Counted from the stretch's first letter, positions 1 to 8,708 are shown. The stretch is DNA of 64,000 nucleotides from Palsa-1248 sp963737835 (GCA_963737835.1 CAVTUH010000001.1:2480001-2544000); one strand, 5' to 3'. Notes: generated by a model not told the origin, from the letters alone. Translations and numbers: made by a program.

Positions 1-1075
1 GGCGGTAGCGCACTTCGTCGAACACCGGGACGAGCGGCAGGATCTCGCGGAAGCTCATGGTCACACTGAGCTCGGAAATCGGCGGCACGACCCGGTTGGG
101 TTCGGTGAGGCGGAAAACGGCCCGGCGCACCACGTAGCGATCCTCGTCGAGATATACGGATCCCTCGAGATCGGGGGTGTGAATCGAGGCCGCTGGCCGA
201 AAGTCGAGGCGGATCGTCGCGATGTCGGTCGTCGTGTCTTCCCCCACGTACGCGAAACAGTGCGTCCGCTGGAACGTGGAGTCGCCCAGGTAGCCGAAGG
301 TCGGCAGGGGCATGTACTGCTGCGACCCGCCGCGTGGGGACGCCTCCCAGATGACGACGGCGCCGACCTTGTACGGCCGACCCTCCATCTCCTGCACCTC
401 ATATCGCACGGTGTCGAGAGCGACCGTCTCTTCGTAGCCTGCCCCGTTCCGACTCACCTGCCATTCTTCCCGTGTGAACGCGAATGGGTATTCGTCGATC
501 AGCAGACGGTAGCGATCGACGTTCTTTTCGAGCTCGGCGAACAGCGCCGCGAGACGCGGGTCGACGGACGAATCGGGGACCCCGGGCGTCAGACACTTGG
601 TCGATCGTTCGCCTTCCACTGTCACAGCCGGCAGATGCAGCGCAATCACTGCCAGGGCGATCCGCAGGCGCTTGATAGGCGTCCGCGGCAAGACGAGCAG
701 CACGGTATCGCGCGCCCCAAATCCGATCTGCCGGACGCGCAGTCTGTAGGAACCCGGCGCCAGTGGGCCTACCACAAACGCCCCTCCCGCGTCGGCGAAC
801 CGCTTGCGGTGTCCCGGCTCTACGATCACCGTCGCGTAGGCCAGCGGCTCTCCACCTACTGCCGCCACCACATCGCCGGCGATCGTGACGCTGTCGGCCG
901 GCGACAACGGGGCAGGCGATGCGCCGGCACTGGTCTGCTGCGCGCGGCCGATCGATGCGACGCCCAACATGGTCAGGCCGCCACACGCGAGCCGCCGCGC
1001 CACCCGCGAAAGGCAGCGCTGTTGGAGCACCGAGGCAGCCGGCTTGGTCCTGCGGCTTCGCGTCAGTACGCCCAT
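1..1075 (-). CDS. Secreted protein with carboxypeptidase-regulatory-like domain (partial)
   Basis: The reading frame is open from the ATG at 1075 to the window edge, so the C-terminus is missing (about 358 codons visible). The N-terminus is arginine-rich, then residues 30-46 form a hydrophobic stretch ending GRAQQ, which looks like a secretion signal. Residues about 63-140 resemble a carboxypeptidase-regulatory-like beta-sandwich (motifs GGEPLAYATV and GSYRLRVRQIGF). The rest, with FTREEW and many beta-type segments, I do not recognise. Such proteins are usually exported or attached to the outer membrane and common in Bacteroidota and Gemmatimonadota. Function unknown. Confidence 0.7.
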   Translation of the reverse strand, partial: MGVLTRSRRTKPAASVLQQRCLSRVARRLACGGLTMLGVASIGRAQQTSAGASPAPLSPADSVTIAGDVVAAVGGEPLAYATVIVEPGHRKRFADAGGAFVVGPLAPGSYRLRVRQIGFGARDTVLLVLPRTPIKRLRIALAVIALHLPAVTVEGERSTKCLTPGVPDSSVDPRLAALFAELEKNVDRYRLLIDEYPFAFTREEWQVSRNGAGYEETVALDTVRYEVQEMEGRPYKVGAVVIWEASPRGGSQQYMPLPTFGYLGDSTFQRTHCFAYVGEDTTTDIATIRLDFRPAASIHTPDLEGSVYLDEDRYVVRRAVFRLTEPNRVVPPISELSVTMSFREILPLVPVFDEVRYR

Positions 1076-1310
1076 GCCTTCAACAGAGCAGTTTGCAGCA
1101 TGGCGCGCAATGGCATGAGTAGCGGCAACGGCGGGGTCAGGGACAATGGATGGGCTCGCGTGCGGTTCGGCCCGCTCTCGCAGATACGGCGCTCGCCGAA
1201 GCCCCAGGCATCGCCATTCGGCGAAACCCAGAGACTGCCTGCGGCGTAGTCATCGGTGGGTACGCCGAGTGCAGTACGGCACCCAGCTCACCCCGTGTGA
1301 GGAGACGCAC
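1076..1310. other. Intergenic region between divergent genes
   Basis: It should hold the promoters of the two divergent genes on either side. I see no repeat, hairpin or clear -35/-10 pair. Confidence 0.3.
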
Positions 1311-1640
1311 ATGGCTCCGCTGATCAAAGGCGCTATTCTCGGCATCATTGGCGCGGTCGTGCTCGCACCGATCGCTTTGGTCCTCGCGCTGTTCGGCATC
1401 CCGCTCTTTGTGGCTGGCGCGATCGTCCTGGGTACGGTGCTGGCCATCCCACTCATCATCGTTGCCGTACTGAGCATCCCCTTCATCGCCGTGGCCGGGG
1501 TCCTGGGGCTGGTCGTCGCGGTCGCCTTCATCATCGCCATCAAGATCGCGATCTGGGTCGTGCTGCCGGTGGTAATCGTGGGGTTGCTGCTGGGGTGGTT
1601 GGTGCGGACGAGCCGACAACGGCAGGGACTGGAAGCATAG
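1311..1640 (+). CDS. Small hydrophobic membrane protein
   Basis: 109 residues, almost entirely hydrophobic, with three or four predicted membrane segments (for example LFGIPLFVAGAIVLGTV and IWVVLPVVIVGLLLGWLV) and a short basic tail RTSRQRQ. The ATG at 1311 is chosen because GGAGA lies at 1301-1305; a longer upstream extension in the same frame has no membrane-protein character. The family is unknown to me. It lies alone, and an IS5-type element starts 11 bp after its stop, so any native terminator downstream has been separated from it. Confidence 0.65.
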   Translation: MAPLIKGAILGIIGAVVLAPIALVLALFGIPLFVAGAIVLGTVLAIPLIIVAVLSIPFIAVAGVLGLVVAVAFIIAIKIAIWVVLPVVIVGLLLGWLVRTSRQRQGLEA

Positions 1641-1647
1641 GGGACTG

Positions 1648-1651
1648 CTAG
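1648..1651. repeat. Target-site duplication CTAG, left
   Basis: Identical to CTAG at 2845-2848. Removing the element rebuilds GGGACTG-CTAG-ACGTTAGACG, a heptad-type intergenic repeat. Confidence 0.8.
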
Positions 1652-2844
1652 GGAACCTCTGCAAAACTGAGTCTTGCATCGGTGGATGAGAAGTGATGTA
1701 TTGCCAGCCCGAGCACACACCTCGTGAGGAGCGCATGGGACTCCAGCGGACGTTTGCCGGGCTGGCCTACTCGGACAAGAAAAAGGTCACGCGTCGCGAG
1801 CGGTTCTTGGCCGAAATGAACGCGGTGATGCCGTGGGCCGAGCTCACGGCGCTCATCGCGCCGCACTATCCGCGGCCGCACGCGGGCGCGGGTCGGCCGG
1901 CCATGCCGCTCGAGACGATGCTCCGGATCTACTGTCTGCAGCAGTGGTTCGATCTGTCCGATCCAGCCGCGGAAGATGCGCTCTACGACAGTGACGCGAT
2001 GCGGCGCTTTGTGGGTGTCGAACTCAGTGAGGATGCCTTGCCGGACGAGACGACGATTCTCCGGTTTCGGCGGCTGTTGGAAACGCACCGGCTCACCGAA
2101 CAGGTGTTCGCGCTCGTGCGCGGCCTGTTGGAGACCAAGGGGTTGCTCCTCAAGACGGGGACGATCGTCGACGCGACGATTATCAGTGCGCCGAGTTCGA
2201 CGAAGAATGCCGCGCAGGCGCGCGACCCCGAGATGCGGCAGACCAAGAAGGGCCAGACCTGGTACTTCGGGATGCGCGTGCACACGGGGACGGACCCGCA
2301 CGGCTTGGTGCACACGCTCACGACCACGCATGCGGCCGCCGGCGAGCTGGAGCAGCTGCCCTACTTGCTCCATGGCGAGGAGCGGGTGCTCTATGGCGAT
2401 CGGGGCTACTGGAAGGAGTCCGATCGGGTGGCGTGCAAGCTCGCGGGGATTCGCTATCGGGTCAACCGCCGCGGGTGCCACCACCGACCCATCACGCCGC
2501 GGTGGCACGCGATCAATCGGGCGCGCTCGCGCGTGCGGGCGCGGGGCGAGCATGCCTACCATGTGGTGAAGCGCCTCTGGGGCTTTGCCAAGGTGCGCTA
2601 TCGGGGCTTGGCCAAGAACACCGTGCGGGTCTACGCCGCGTTTGCCCTCGCGAACCTGTACTTGGTGCGCTACAAACTGGGGGCCCGTAGGGCGACGTGT
2701 CTCTGCTAACGACGCAAACGCGTCCGGTGGCGCCGGCACTGAGCCTCGCGGCCCAGGCCGGCCTGCATCACCGACCGATCTTTCTCGATCACCGCTCGCA
2801 ATCACACTGACTCGCGTCCGAAGACGGCATTCTTCAGAGCTTCC
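1652..2844 (+). mobile_element. IS5-family insertion sequence, complete
   Basis: A 1193-bp element. Its ends are imperfect inverted repeats: the left end GGAACCTCTGCAAAAC and the inverted right end GGAAGCTCTGAAGAAT share 11 of their first 15 positions, with further matches inward. It is flanked by the direct repeat CTAG (1648-1651 and 2845-2848), matching the 4-bp YTAR target of the IS5 subgroup. It encodes one intact DDE transposase. Intact ends, an intact gene and an exact target duplication suggest a recent, possibly active insertion. Confidence 0.88.
1735..2709 (+). CDS. IS5-family DDE transposase
   Basis: 324 residues, full family length. It has the N-terminal IS5 domain (FLAEMNAVMPW, HYPRPHAGAGRP, MLRIYCLQQWFDLSDPAAEDALYD) and the catalytic core: first Asp in GTIVDATII, second Asp in YGDRGYW, Glu in RARGEHAYHVVKR. 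PSSTKNAAQARDPEM and the C-terminal KVRYRGLAKN and ANLYLVRYKL are signatures of the group. ATG 1735 is chosen over an in-frame ATG at 1693 because GAGGA at 1726-1730 precedes it and family members start with MGLQRTF. It catalyses cut-and-paste movement of the surrounding element. Confidence 0.92.
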   Translation: MGLQRTFAGLAYSDKKKVTRRERFLAEMNAVMPWAELTALIAPHYPRPHAGAGRPAMPLETMLRIYCLQQWFDLSDPAAEDALYDSDAMRRFVGVELSEDALPDETTILRFRRLLETHRLTEQVFALVRGLLETKGLLLKTGTIVDATIISAPSSTKNAAQARDPEMRQTKKGQTWYFGMRVHTGTDPHGLVHTLTTTHAAAGELEQLPYLLHGEERVLYGDRGYWKESDRVACKLAGIRYRVNRRGCHHRPITPRWHAINRARSRVRARGEHAYHVVKRLWGFAKVRYRGLAKNTVRVYAAFALANLYLVRYKLGARRATCLC

Positions 2845-2848
2845 CTAG
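2845..2848. repeat. Target-site duplication CTAG, right
   Basis: Right copy of the IS5 target duplication. It is also the first bases of a CTAGACGTTAGACG heptad repeat. Confidence 0.8.
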
Positions 2849-2880
2849 ACGTTAGACGCTAGACGTCTAATGCCTAATCC
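2845..2880. repeat. Family A heptad repeat, IS-interrupted remnant
   Basis: Units CTAGACG TTAGACG CTAGACG followed by TCTAATGCCTAA. This is a short degenerate copy of the TTRGACG element found at seven other gene ends here, and it is the site into which the IS inserted. Confidence 0.55.
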
Positions 2881-3674
2881 ACCTCCAATACCTCCTGTAC
2901 TTCCGGGCGCCCATAGGTGGCCGAGCCCACGAGGACGCGCAGGTTGGGTCTGATCTGGACTGGCGCGCCGGTGTGGGTATGGCCGCAGAGCACGAGGAGG
3001 TCATGGTCCGGGTGCGCGTCCATCACACGCACAAAGACCTCTCCGACGGCGGCGGCACAGAAATGTGGCAACCAATCGGGGTCCGCGATGCGTCCCTGGT
3101 ACCAACTGGCCTCCGGGAAGGGCGGGACGTGCGTCAGCGCGATGACGTGACGGTGGTGGGCCAGCGCTGCGGGGAGCACACGAGCGAAGTGCGCCGCGGC
3201 CTCATCCCCCAGGCCCTCGAGTGCCGTGCGTCTGTCGGCCGGTGAGAGGCCGGTCAGCTCTCGAATCAGTCGATAGTCGTTGAGCAGCACGCGAGAGGAC
3301 GCGTAGTCGCCACAACGCGCGTCGGCCCATCCGTCATGTCCGACGAGCGCGGTGTTGGCGGCGACCGGGACGACGGCGGCCCGAGACATCCAGGTGAGAT
3401 GCGTGGCCTGCGCGACGACCGCGTCGACCGCAGCGCGTACGTCGGCAATGCTGCCATGGTAGAAGTCATGGTTGCCCAGCACGAAGTAGATCGGCAGCGG
3501 TAGCACCCGATCGAGCGCGCGCAGGTAGCGCTCGATGCTCGTGGCCTGGGCAATGTCGCCCGTGAGCAGCAGGCCGTCCGGCGCCAACGCGATAATGCGC
3601 TCGCAGAACGCGGCAACGACGTCGACCGTCGCGAACTCGAAGTGGACGTCGGTTGCCCAGGCCAAGCGGTGCAT
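2874..3674 (-). CDS. Metallophosphoesterase
   Basis: 266 residues carrying the calcineurin-like metal-binding motifs in order: DVH near the N-terminus, GDI, GNHD, the THVPPF histidine and C-terminal GHTHTG. These bind two divalent metals and hydrolyse phosphomono- or phosphodiesters. No signal peptide, so probably cytosolic. The substrate cannot be told from sequence; related proteins act on nucleotides, UDP-sugars or nucleic acids. It stands alone, with a large inverted repeat upstream (3684-3855). Confidence 0.8.
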   Translation of the reverse strand: MHRLAWATDVHFEFATVDVVAAFCERIIALAPDGLLLTGDIAQATSIERYLRALDRVLPLPIYFVLGNHDFYHGSIADVRAAVDAVVAQATHLTWMSRAAVVPVAANTALVGHDGWADARCGDYASSRVLLNDYRLIRELTGLSPADRRTALEGLGDEAAAHFARVLPAALAHHRHVIALTHVPPFPEASWYQGRIADPDWLPHFCAAAVGEVFVRVMDAHPDHDLLVLCGHTHTGAPVQIRPNLRVLVGSATYGRPEVQEVLEVD

Positions 3675-3683
3675 TGGAGGAAA

Positions 3684-3855
3684 ACTGCGGGGGCGGGGGT
3701 CAGGGGCCAGGGGCGGGCGCTAAAGCGCCCGAGAAAGGAGAAAGGGGAGAGGAGAAAGGAGACGGCCGCCGTCGGAGTCGGGGTGTTGTCTCCTTTCTCC
3801 TTTCTGGCGTTCTCCTGTCTCGGGCGCGTAGCGCCCGCCCCAGACCCCGCCGTTG
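3684..3855. repeat. Composite inverted repeat (families B and C)
   Basis: The outer arm GGGGTCA GGGGCCA is mirrored by CCCCAGACCCCGCCG. Inside it lies GGGCGCTAAAGCGCCC and its mirror GGGCGCGTAGCGCCC. Innermost are GGAGAAA heptads opposite CTCCTTTCTCCTTTC. It separates the divergent metallophosphoesterase and zinc-ribbon genes, so it cannot be a simple terminator for either. Confidence 0.7.
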
Positions 3856-3913
3856 AGCTTCTCCAGCACACGTCTTGCGGCTCTCTCGGGGAGCACCGAT
3901 ATAGGAGTCGGGA

Positions 3914-4177
3914 ATGTCTGCGCGCGGTGAACCGGACGGCGATCTGACGACGTGGGTCTGTGTGACCTGCGGAAACGAGCTGTACTCACGAGGCGGGGAA
4001 ACCGGCCGCCTCGTGTGTCCACGGTGTGGCGGTGTCGTCTTTCGCCCGTTCGATTCGCCCTCCGCGCGCGACGAGGTCGCTCGGGATTTTCTCGAGTCGA
4101 CCGCTCGATATCTCGACTTGGGTGACGCCGACCCGGACACACGCCCTTCGGATCGGCGCGACTTGGGCCATCCGTGA
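3914..4177 (+). CDS. Small zinc-ribbon protein
   Basis: 87 residues with two CxxC pairs (CVTC and CPRC) spaced like a zinc ribbon in the N-terminal half, followed by an acidic tail. AGGAG eight bases before ATG 3914 supports this start. It lies 45 bp before the cytidylate-kinase-like gene and is probably co-transcribed. A zinc-bound role is likely; a specific function cannot be given. Confidence 0.7.
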   Translation: MSARGEPDGDLTTWVCVTCGNELYSRGGETGRLVCPRCGGVVFRPFDSPSARDEVARDFLESTARYLDLGDADPDTRPSDRRDLGHP

Positions 4178-4222
4178 TGGGGACGCTCAGCGACGGCTGA
4201 CGGTGTGGAACGGGAGGATCTC

Positions 4223-4975
4223 ATGTCCGATGAATGGGTCACGCCGGGACAATTCCAGGACACGGGGACCTACCCGGCTCAAGTGGAGCCGGGGGCCGCT
4301 ACCAGTCCGGAGTGGCCCAAGCCGCGAGGCGAGTCAATCGATCTCGTCACCGTCTCGCGGGAATTTGGCGCCGGCGGCAGCGACCTGGCACGTGCGCTCG
4401 GCGCGAAGCTGCAGTGGCCCGTCCTGGACCGCGAGCTCGTCCAAGCGGTGGCGACGCGCCTCCGGCTCGATCCGCGACACGTCGAGCCGTTCGACGAGCG
4501 CACGTCGAACTGGCTTGCCCGGCTGGTCGCGTCGGCTCTCTTGATGACTCCGCCGGAGCAGCATGTCGATGTGGATAGCAACACCGTCGTCCACCCCGAC
4601 GCGGTCGCCGAGGCCGCTCGTGCCGCCATCCTGGCGGCCGTGCAGTCGCCACCGCTCATCGTCGTGGGGCACGGCGCGCAGTGTCTGCTCCGGCATCGGC
4701 CAGGCACGTTGCACCTGCGCCTCGTCGCCTCGATGGATCAGCGCGTCGACCGCATTTGCCGGCGAGAGACGTGCGATCGAATCGCCGCCGCGCAAGTCGC
4801 GCGGCGCATGGACGAGGTGCGCCGCGCGTACGTGCGCCGCCACTACCACGTCGACCTGCGCGATCCGCTGCTGTACGATCTGCAGCTCAACACCAGCACG
4901 ATCCCCATCGACGCGTGTGTCGATATGGTCGCGGGGCTGGTGACGCGGGAACCGGCGCGAGCGCTCGCGCGCTAG
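4223..4975 (+). CDS. Cytidylate kinase-like family protein
   Basis: 250 residues. After an acidic leader of about 45 residues, TVSREFGAGGSDLARALG matches the phosphate-binding start of the cytidylate-kinase-like family, followed by LDRELV, an Arg-rich lid (RVDRICRRETCDR) and the terminal YDLQLNTS. The family presumably transfers phosphate from ATP to a nucleotide, but its members are not true Cmk and the substrate is unknown. ATG 4223 has GGGAGG at 4212-4217; a GTG at 4205 is the alternative. Confidence 0.75.
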   Translation: MSDEWVTPGQFQDTGTYPAQVEPGAATSPEWPKPRGESIDLVTVSREFGAGGSDLARALGAKLQWPVLDRELVQAVATRLRLDPRHVEPFDERTSNWLARLVASALLMTPPEQHVDVDSNTVVHPDAVAEAARAAILAAVQSPPLIVVGHGAQCLLRHRPGTLHLRLVASMDQRVDRICRRETCDRIAAAQVARRMDEVRRAYVRRHYHVDLRDPLLYDLQLNTSTIPIDACVDMVAGLVTREPARALAR

Positions 4976-4984
4976 CGACAGTCG

Positions 4985-6466
4985 TCAGCCGACAGCCACC
5001 ACCCACTCATTCCCTCGCGGCGTCTCCCGCGGGGGCGCGAGTGCCGCACGCGCGGCCTCGAGCTGGTGGCGAACGGCGTCCGGACCGGTGCCGCCTTCGA
5101 CATTGCGTCGCTCGACGGACCGTTCGGGCGACAGGGCATCGACGACGTCCGCGCGAAAAGCTGCGTGGGCCGCGGTGAACGTATCCAGCGGCAGCTCGTG
5201 CAGCTCGAGCCCGGCCGACTCGGCGGTGCGGATGAGCGAGCCCACCGCCGCGTGCGCTTCGCGGAAGGTGACGCCCTTTCGCACGAGATAGTCCGCCACG
5301 TCGGTCGCCATGAGGCCGCCGTCCAATGCGTCATGCATCCGCGCAGTCAAGAACGTCATGTCGCCGAGTGCGCCGGCGACGGCGGGGAGGACGAGCTGCA
5401 GCGTGTCGACCGCGTCGAACAGCGCACGCTTGTCTTCCTGCAGGTCCTTGTTGTATCCGGTCGGCAGTCCTTTGATCGTGACGAGGAGCGTCGTCAGATC
5501 GCCCAGCGCGCGTCCACTGGAGGCACGCGTCAACTCCAACACGTCCGGGTTCCGCTTCTGCGGCATCATGCTCGATCCCGTCGTGTAGGCCTCGCCAAAC
5601 CGCACGAAGCCGAATTCTGCCGTGCCGAAGAGAATGAAATCTTCGGCGAGCCGCGAGAGGTGTGTCGCGAGCAGCGTCGCGGCGAACAGGAGCTCCGCGA
5701 CGAAATCGCGATCGCTGACGGCGTCCACGCTGTTGGCGGATAATCCGGAGAAGCCCAGGCTCTCCTTGAGGAGGACGCGCGAGATCGGATACGCGCATCC
5801 CGCGACGGCGCCCGATCCGAGCGGGAGCGCCGAGAGCGCGCCTCGCCCTGCCGCACTCAACCGCGCGCGATCCCGCTCGAGTGGCCAGAAGTGGCCCAGC
5901 AGCCAGTGTGCGACCGAGACGGGCTGCGCGCGCTGCAGATGCGTGTACGCGGGCATGAGCGCGTCCTCGTGCTCCGCGGCCCGATCGAGTAACGCGTGCT
6001 GCACGCTCCGCACGCCGGCGTCGAGCAGCGTCACCGCGTCGGCGCACCAGAGTCGCGTCGCGGTGGCGACCTGGTCGTTCCGACTACGGCCCGTGTGCAG
6101 TCGCGCGCCCAACTCGCCGACGACCTCGCTCAGCATGCGATCGATCATCGTATGCACGTCTTCATCGCTCGGCTCCGCGAGCGCACCTGCCTCGAGGCGC
6201 TGTGCCACCACCTCCAGGCCGGCCTCGAGGCGTTGGCTTTCCGCCAACGTCAGCACGCCGGCGTCCCACAGCGCGACGGCCCATGCCTGGGAGAGGCGAA
6301 TGTCGAAGGGCCACAACCGGAAGTCCGTGCCGATCGAGCGGTTCAGCGCTTCGAGTGCGGGCGCGCTCGCGTTCGCGAAGCGGCCGCCCCAGAGGCGGTG
6401 CGCGCGTGCGCGGGCCGGCGACGCCGGGTTGTCAGTCGTGGTCGGCGGGCCGTCGGCGGGCGTCAT
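4985..6466 (-). CDS. argH: Argininosuccinate lyase
   Basis: 493 residues. It cleaves argininosuccinate to arginine and fumarate, the last step of arginine synthesis. The fumarase/aspartase superfamily signature GSSMMPQKRNPD is at about residue 300, with HTGRSRNDQ and THLQRAQPVS further upstream. It starts with ATG overlapping the argG stop (ATGA at 6463-6466), so the two are translationally coupled. The C-terminal LAPPRETPRG is a non-conserved extension. Cytosolic homotetramer in the family. Confidence 0.95.
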   Translation of the reverse strand: MTPADGPPTTTDNPASPARARAHRLWGGRFANASAPALEALNRSIGTDFRLWPFDIRLSQAWAVALWDAGVLTLAESQRLEAGLEVVAQRLEAGALAEPSDEDVHTMIDRMLSEVVGELGARLHTGRSRNDQVATATRLWCADAVTLLDAGVRSVQHALLDRAAEHEDALMPAYTHLQRAQPVSVAHWLLGHFWPLERDRARLSAAGRGALSALPLGSGAVAGCAYPISRVLLKESLGFSGLSANSVDAVSDRDFVAELLFAATLLATHLSRLAEDFILFGTAEFGFVRFGEAYTTGSSMMPQKRNPDVLELTRASSGRALGDLTTLLVTIKGLPTGYNKDLQEDKRALFDAVDTLQLVLPAVAGALGDMTFLTARMHDALDGGLMATDVADYLVRKGVTFREAHAAVGSLIRTAESAGLELHELPLDTFTAAHAAFRADVVDALSPERSVERRNVEGGTGPDAVRHQLEAARAALAPPRETPRGNEWVVAVG

Positions 6467-7836
6467 GCGACCCCCACCGGCTCGGGGGCGCTGGCCGACG
6501 TCAATTCATCGACGAGCGTCGAGGCGCCGTTCGAGCCTGCTGACGCGGGCACGGCTTCCGCATGCGCGCCGTTGGTCGCGCCCTCCCCCTGCCGCGCGTC
6601 GCGGTCGGCGCGTTCACGCGCCTTGAGTGCCGCCACCCGAGCCGACAGACCGAACAGTCGAATGAATCCTGCCGCGTCGGCCTGGTGATACACATCGTCG
6701 GCGCCAAAGGTGACGAAGCGCTCGTCATAGAGGGCGCACGGACTCGTCCGACCCGCGACGGCCACGTTGCCCTTGTACAATGAGAGCGTGATCGTGCCCG
6801 TGACGTTGCGCTGGGTGACCGTCACCAGCGCGTCGTACGCCTCGCGCTCCGTCGTCCACCAGCGACCCTCATACACGAGGTCCGCGTAGCGCGTCGCAAC
6901 GACGTCCTTGGCTGCGAGCGTCCGTCGATCGAGCGTGAGCTGCTCGAGCTCACTGTGCGCGGTGTACAGCAACGTCCCGCCCGGCGTCTCGTAGACACCG
7001 CGCGACTTCATCCCGACGAGACGATCCTCCACGAGGTCGATGCGTCCCACGCCGTGTCGTCCCCCGATCTGATTGAGCGTCGCCACGAGCGTCACCGGAT
7101 CGAGTGTCGTCCCGTTCACTGACGTGGGCGTTCCCTGCTCGAACCCGATCGTGACGCGCTCGGCTTCATCGGGCGCGCATGCGGGCGACGTGGTCAACTG
7201 AAACACGTCCTCGGCCGGCGCCCAGTTCGGGTCCTCGAGTCCACCGCCCTCGTGCGAGAGGTGCCACAGGTTGCGGTCGCGGGAGTAGATCTTCTCGATC
7301 GTCGCAGTGACGGGCACGCGGTGTCCCGCGGCATAGGCGAGCGCGTCTTCCCGACTGCGGATGTCCCACTCGCGCCACGGTGCGATGATCGTGAGGTCCG
7401 GTGCGAACGCCGCATACGTGAGCTCGAACCGCACCTGATCGTTGCCCTTGCCCGTGCATCCGTGCGCGAGCGCGTCCGCGCCGACGCGCCGAGCGACTTC
7501 GACCTGCCGGCGGGCGATCAGCGGCCGCGCCATCGCGGTGCCGAGCAGGTACTTCCGTCCGTAGACGGCGCCAGCGCGCAGCGTGGGCCAGATGTACTCC
7601 TCGACGAACTCCTGTCTCAGATCCTCGACAAAGCATTCGTCGGCGCCCGAGGCGAGCGCCTTGGCGCGCACCCCCGTGAGCTCATCACCCTGTCCAATGT
7701 CTGCCGCCACGCAGACGACGCGGGCTCCCGGATAATGCTCCTTGAGCCAGGGCACAATGACGGAGGTATCGAGCCCGCCCGAGTAGGCGAGCACGATCGT
7801 CGAAACCCCGCGAGACGGCGGGTGACTAGCTGACAT
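6463..7836 (-). CDS. argG: Argininosuccinate synthase
   Basis: 457 residues from ATG 7836. It joins citrulline and aspartate using ATP. The ATP pyrophosphatase loop LAYSGGLDTSV is at the N-terminus, with CTGKGNDQVRFE and SRDRNLWHLSHEGG further on. The last 60 residues (EREDRDARQGEGATNG and on) are an unusual low-complexity tail. GGAG eight bases upstream favours ATG 7836 over GTG 7848. An ArgR-type operator and a good promoter lie upstream. It forms an operon with argH. Confidence 0.95.
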   Translation of the reverse strand: MSASHPPSRGVSTIVLAYSGGLDTSVIVPWLKEHYPGARVVCVAADIGQGDELTGVRAKALASGADECFVEDLRQEFVEEYIWPTLRAGAVYGRKYLLGTAMARPLIARRQVEVARRVGADALAHGCTGKGNDQVRFELTYAAFAPDLTIIAPWREWDIRSREDALAYAAGHRVPVTATIEKIYSRDRNLWHLSHEGGGLEDPNWAPAEDVFQLTTSPACAPDEAERVTIGFEQGTPTSVNGTTLDPVTLVATLNQIGGRHGVGRIDLVEDRLVGMKSRGVYETPGGTLLYTAHSELEQLTLDRRTLAAKDVVATRYADLVYEGRWWTTEREAYDALVTVTQRNVTGTITLSLYKGNVAVAGRTSPCALYDERFVTFGADDVYHQADAAGFIRLFGLSARVAALKARERADRDARQGEGATNGAHAEAVPASAGSNGASTLVDELTSASAPEPVGVA

Positions 7837-7854
7837 GGCAGGCTCCACGGATAG

Positions 7855-7875
7855 TTATGCGACGTGAATGCATAA
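7855..7875. promoter_or_regulatory. ArgR operator (ARG box) of argGH
   Basis: On the plus strand TTATGC-N6-AATGCATAA, an imperfect 21-bp palindrome. All 15 fixed positions are identical to the box at argC (8702-8722); only the central six bases differ. It sits just downstream of the argG -10 hexamer and so would block transcription start. Confidence 0.75.
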
Positions 7876-7903
7876 ATAAACGGGTGGTGCCCAGGGAGGT
7901 CAA
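7875..7903 (-). promoter_or_regulatory. Promoter of argGH
   Basis: Minus-strand -35 TTGACC (7898-7903), a 17-bp spacer and -10 TTTATT (7875-7880). The predicted start falls inside the ARG box at 7855-7875. Confidence 0.6.
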
Positions 7904-7908
7904 TAGGA

Positions 7909-7959
7909 CGGGCGCTAAAGCGCCCGAGAGGGGAGAAGCGCAGAAAGGAGAAAGGAGAC
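7909..7959. repeat. Family B half element
   Basis: GGGCGCTAAAGCGCCC followed by AGAAAGGAGAAAGGAGAC. Only the left half of the usual B element is present. It lies between argR and the argG promoter. Confidence 0.6.
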
Positions 7960-7998
7960 ACGGACCGCGTGGCCTGCGTCGGGGCCCGCTCCCCCAGT

Positions 7999-8469
7999 TC
8001 ACGCCCCCTCATTCATGAGCCCGGCAACGCGCCGGCCCAGCCGTTCGCGCGCGGCGACGGAGCGACAGACAATGAGGATGGTGTCGTCGCCGGCAATGGT
8101 GCCGAGGATGTCGCCCAGGTGTTCGCCGTCAATGGCGCGGGCAATGGTCTGGGCGCTGCCCGGTGGGGTGCGCACCACGAGGAGCTCCGACACGCCGTCG
8201 AGGGAGGTCACGAGCTGTGGGACGAGCGTCTCCAGCGAGGGCTGGCCGCCGTTGACGGCGCCGCCGCCACTTTCGGCGCGGGCGTACCGCACGCCGTCGC
8301 CCGTGGGGACGCGCGCGAGCCGCAGCTCGTGCACGTCGCGCGAGAGGGTGGACTGCGTGACTTCGAGCCCTCGCTGCCGCAGCAGCCTGCGCAGGTCCTC
8401 CTGCGTCGCGACCGGGCGCCCGTCGATGAGCTCGAGAATGACCGCGTGTCGCTCGCGCTTCCCTGTCAT
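7999..8469 (-). CDS. argR: Arginine repressor ArgR
   Basis: 156 residues. The N-terminal winged helix contains the recognition motif TQSTLSRDVHELRL; the C-terminal oligomerisation and arginine-binding domain contains GDDTILIVCRS. With arginine bound, ArgR hexamers bind ARG boxes and repress arginine synthesis. Start ATG 8469 (MTGKRERH) fits family length; an upstream in-frame extension of 33 codons does not. It lies between argGH and the divergent argCBDA operon, whose operators it presumably binds. No strong Shine-Dalgarno is visible. Confidence 0.92.
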   Translation of the reverse strand: MTGKRERHAVILELIDGRPVATQEDLRRLLRQRGLEVTQSTLSRDVHELRLARVPTGDGVRYARAESGGGAVNGGQPSLETLVPQLVTSLDGVSELLVVRTPPGSAQTIARAIDGEHLGDILGTIAGDDTILIVCRSVAARERLGRRVAGLMNEGA

Positions 8470-8552
8470 GGAGACAGAAGCTATAGGCGTACGCTGTCGG
8501 TGCCAGACCGTTGCAAACGGCCTCGACACCCCGGGCCAACGTGCGGGCGGCG

Positions 8553-8582
8553 ATGGAGGGCGACGCATGCATCGCCCCTACC
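8553..8582. repeat. Family D palindrome
   Basis: GGGCGACGCATGCATCGCCCC followed by TACC. This is one of at least five copies of a GGGCGACGC / GCGTCGCCCC palindrome here. A half copy (CCGTCGCCCCTACC) follows at about 8645-8658. Confidence 0.6.
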
Positions 8583-8679
8583 CGGCGAAGGCGCCATCCC
8601 GACGCGTCCTTGGATCGCGGCGCGGTCGCGAGGGTGGCGCAAGCCGTCGCCCCTACCAGGAAAAACCCGCTACAAACGC

Positions 8680-8708
8680 TTGACGCAGGGAGCCCGCAAT
8701 ATTATGCA
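8680..8708 (+). promoter_or_regulatory. Promoter of argCBDA
   Basis: -35 TTGACG (8680-8685), a 17-bp spacer and -10-like TATGCA (8703-8708). A start six to seven bases later would coincide with the argC ATG at 8715, predicting a leaderless mRNA. The -10 lies within the ARG box. Confidence 0.5.
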
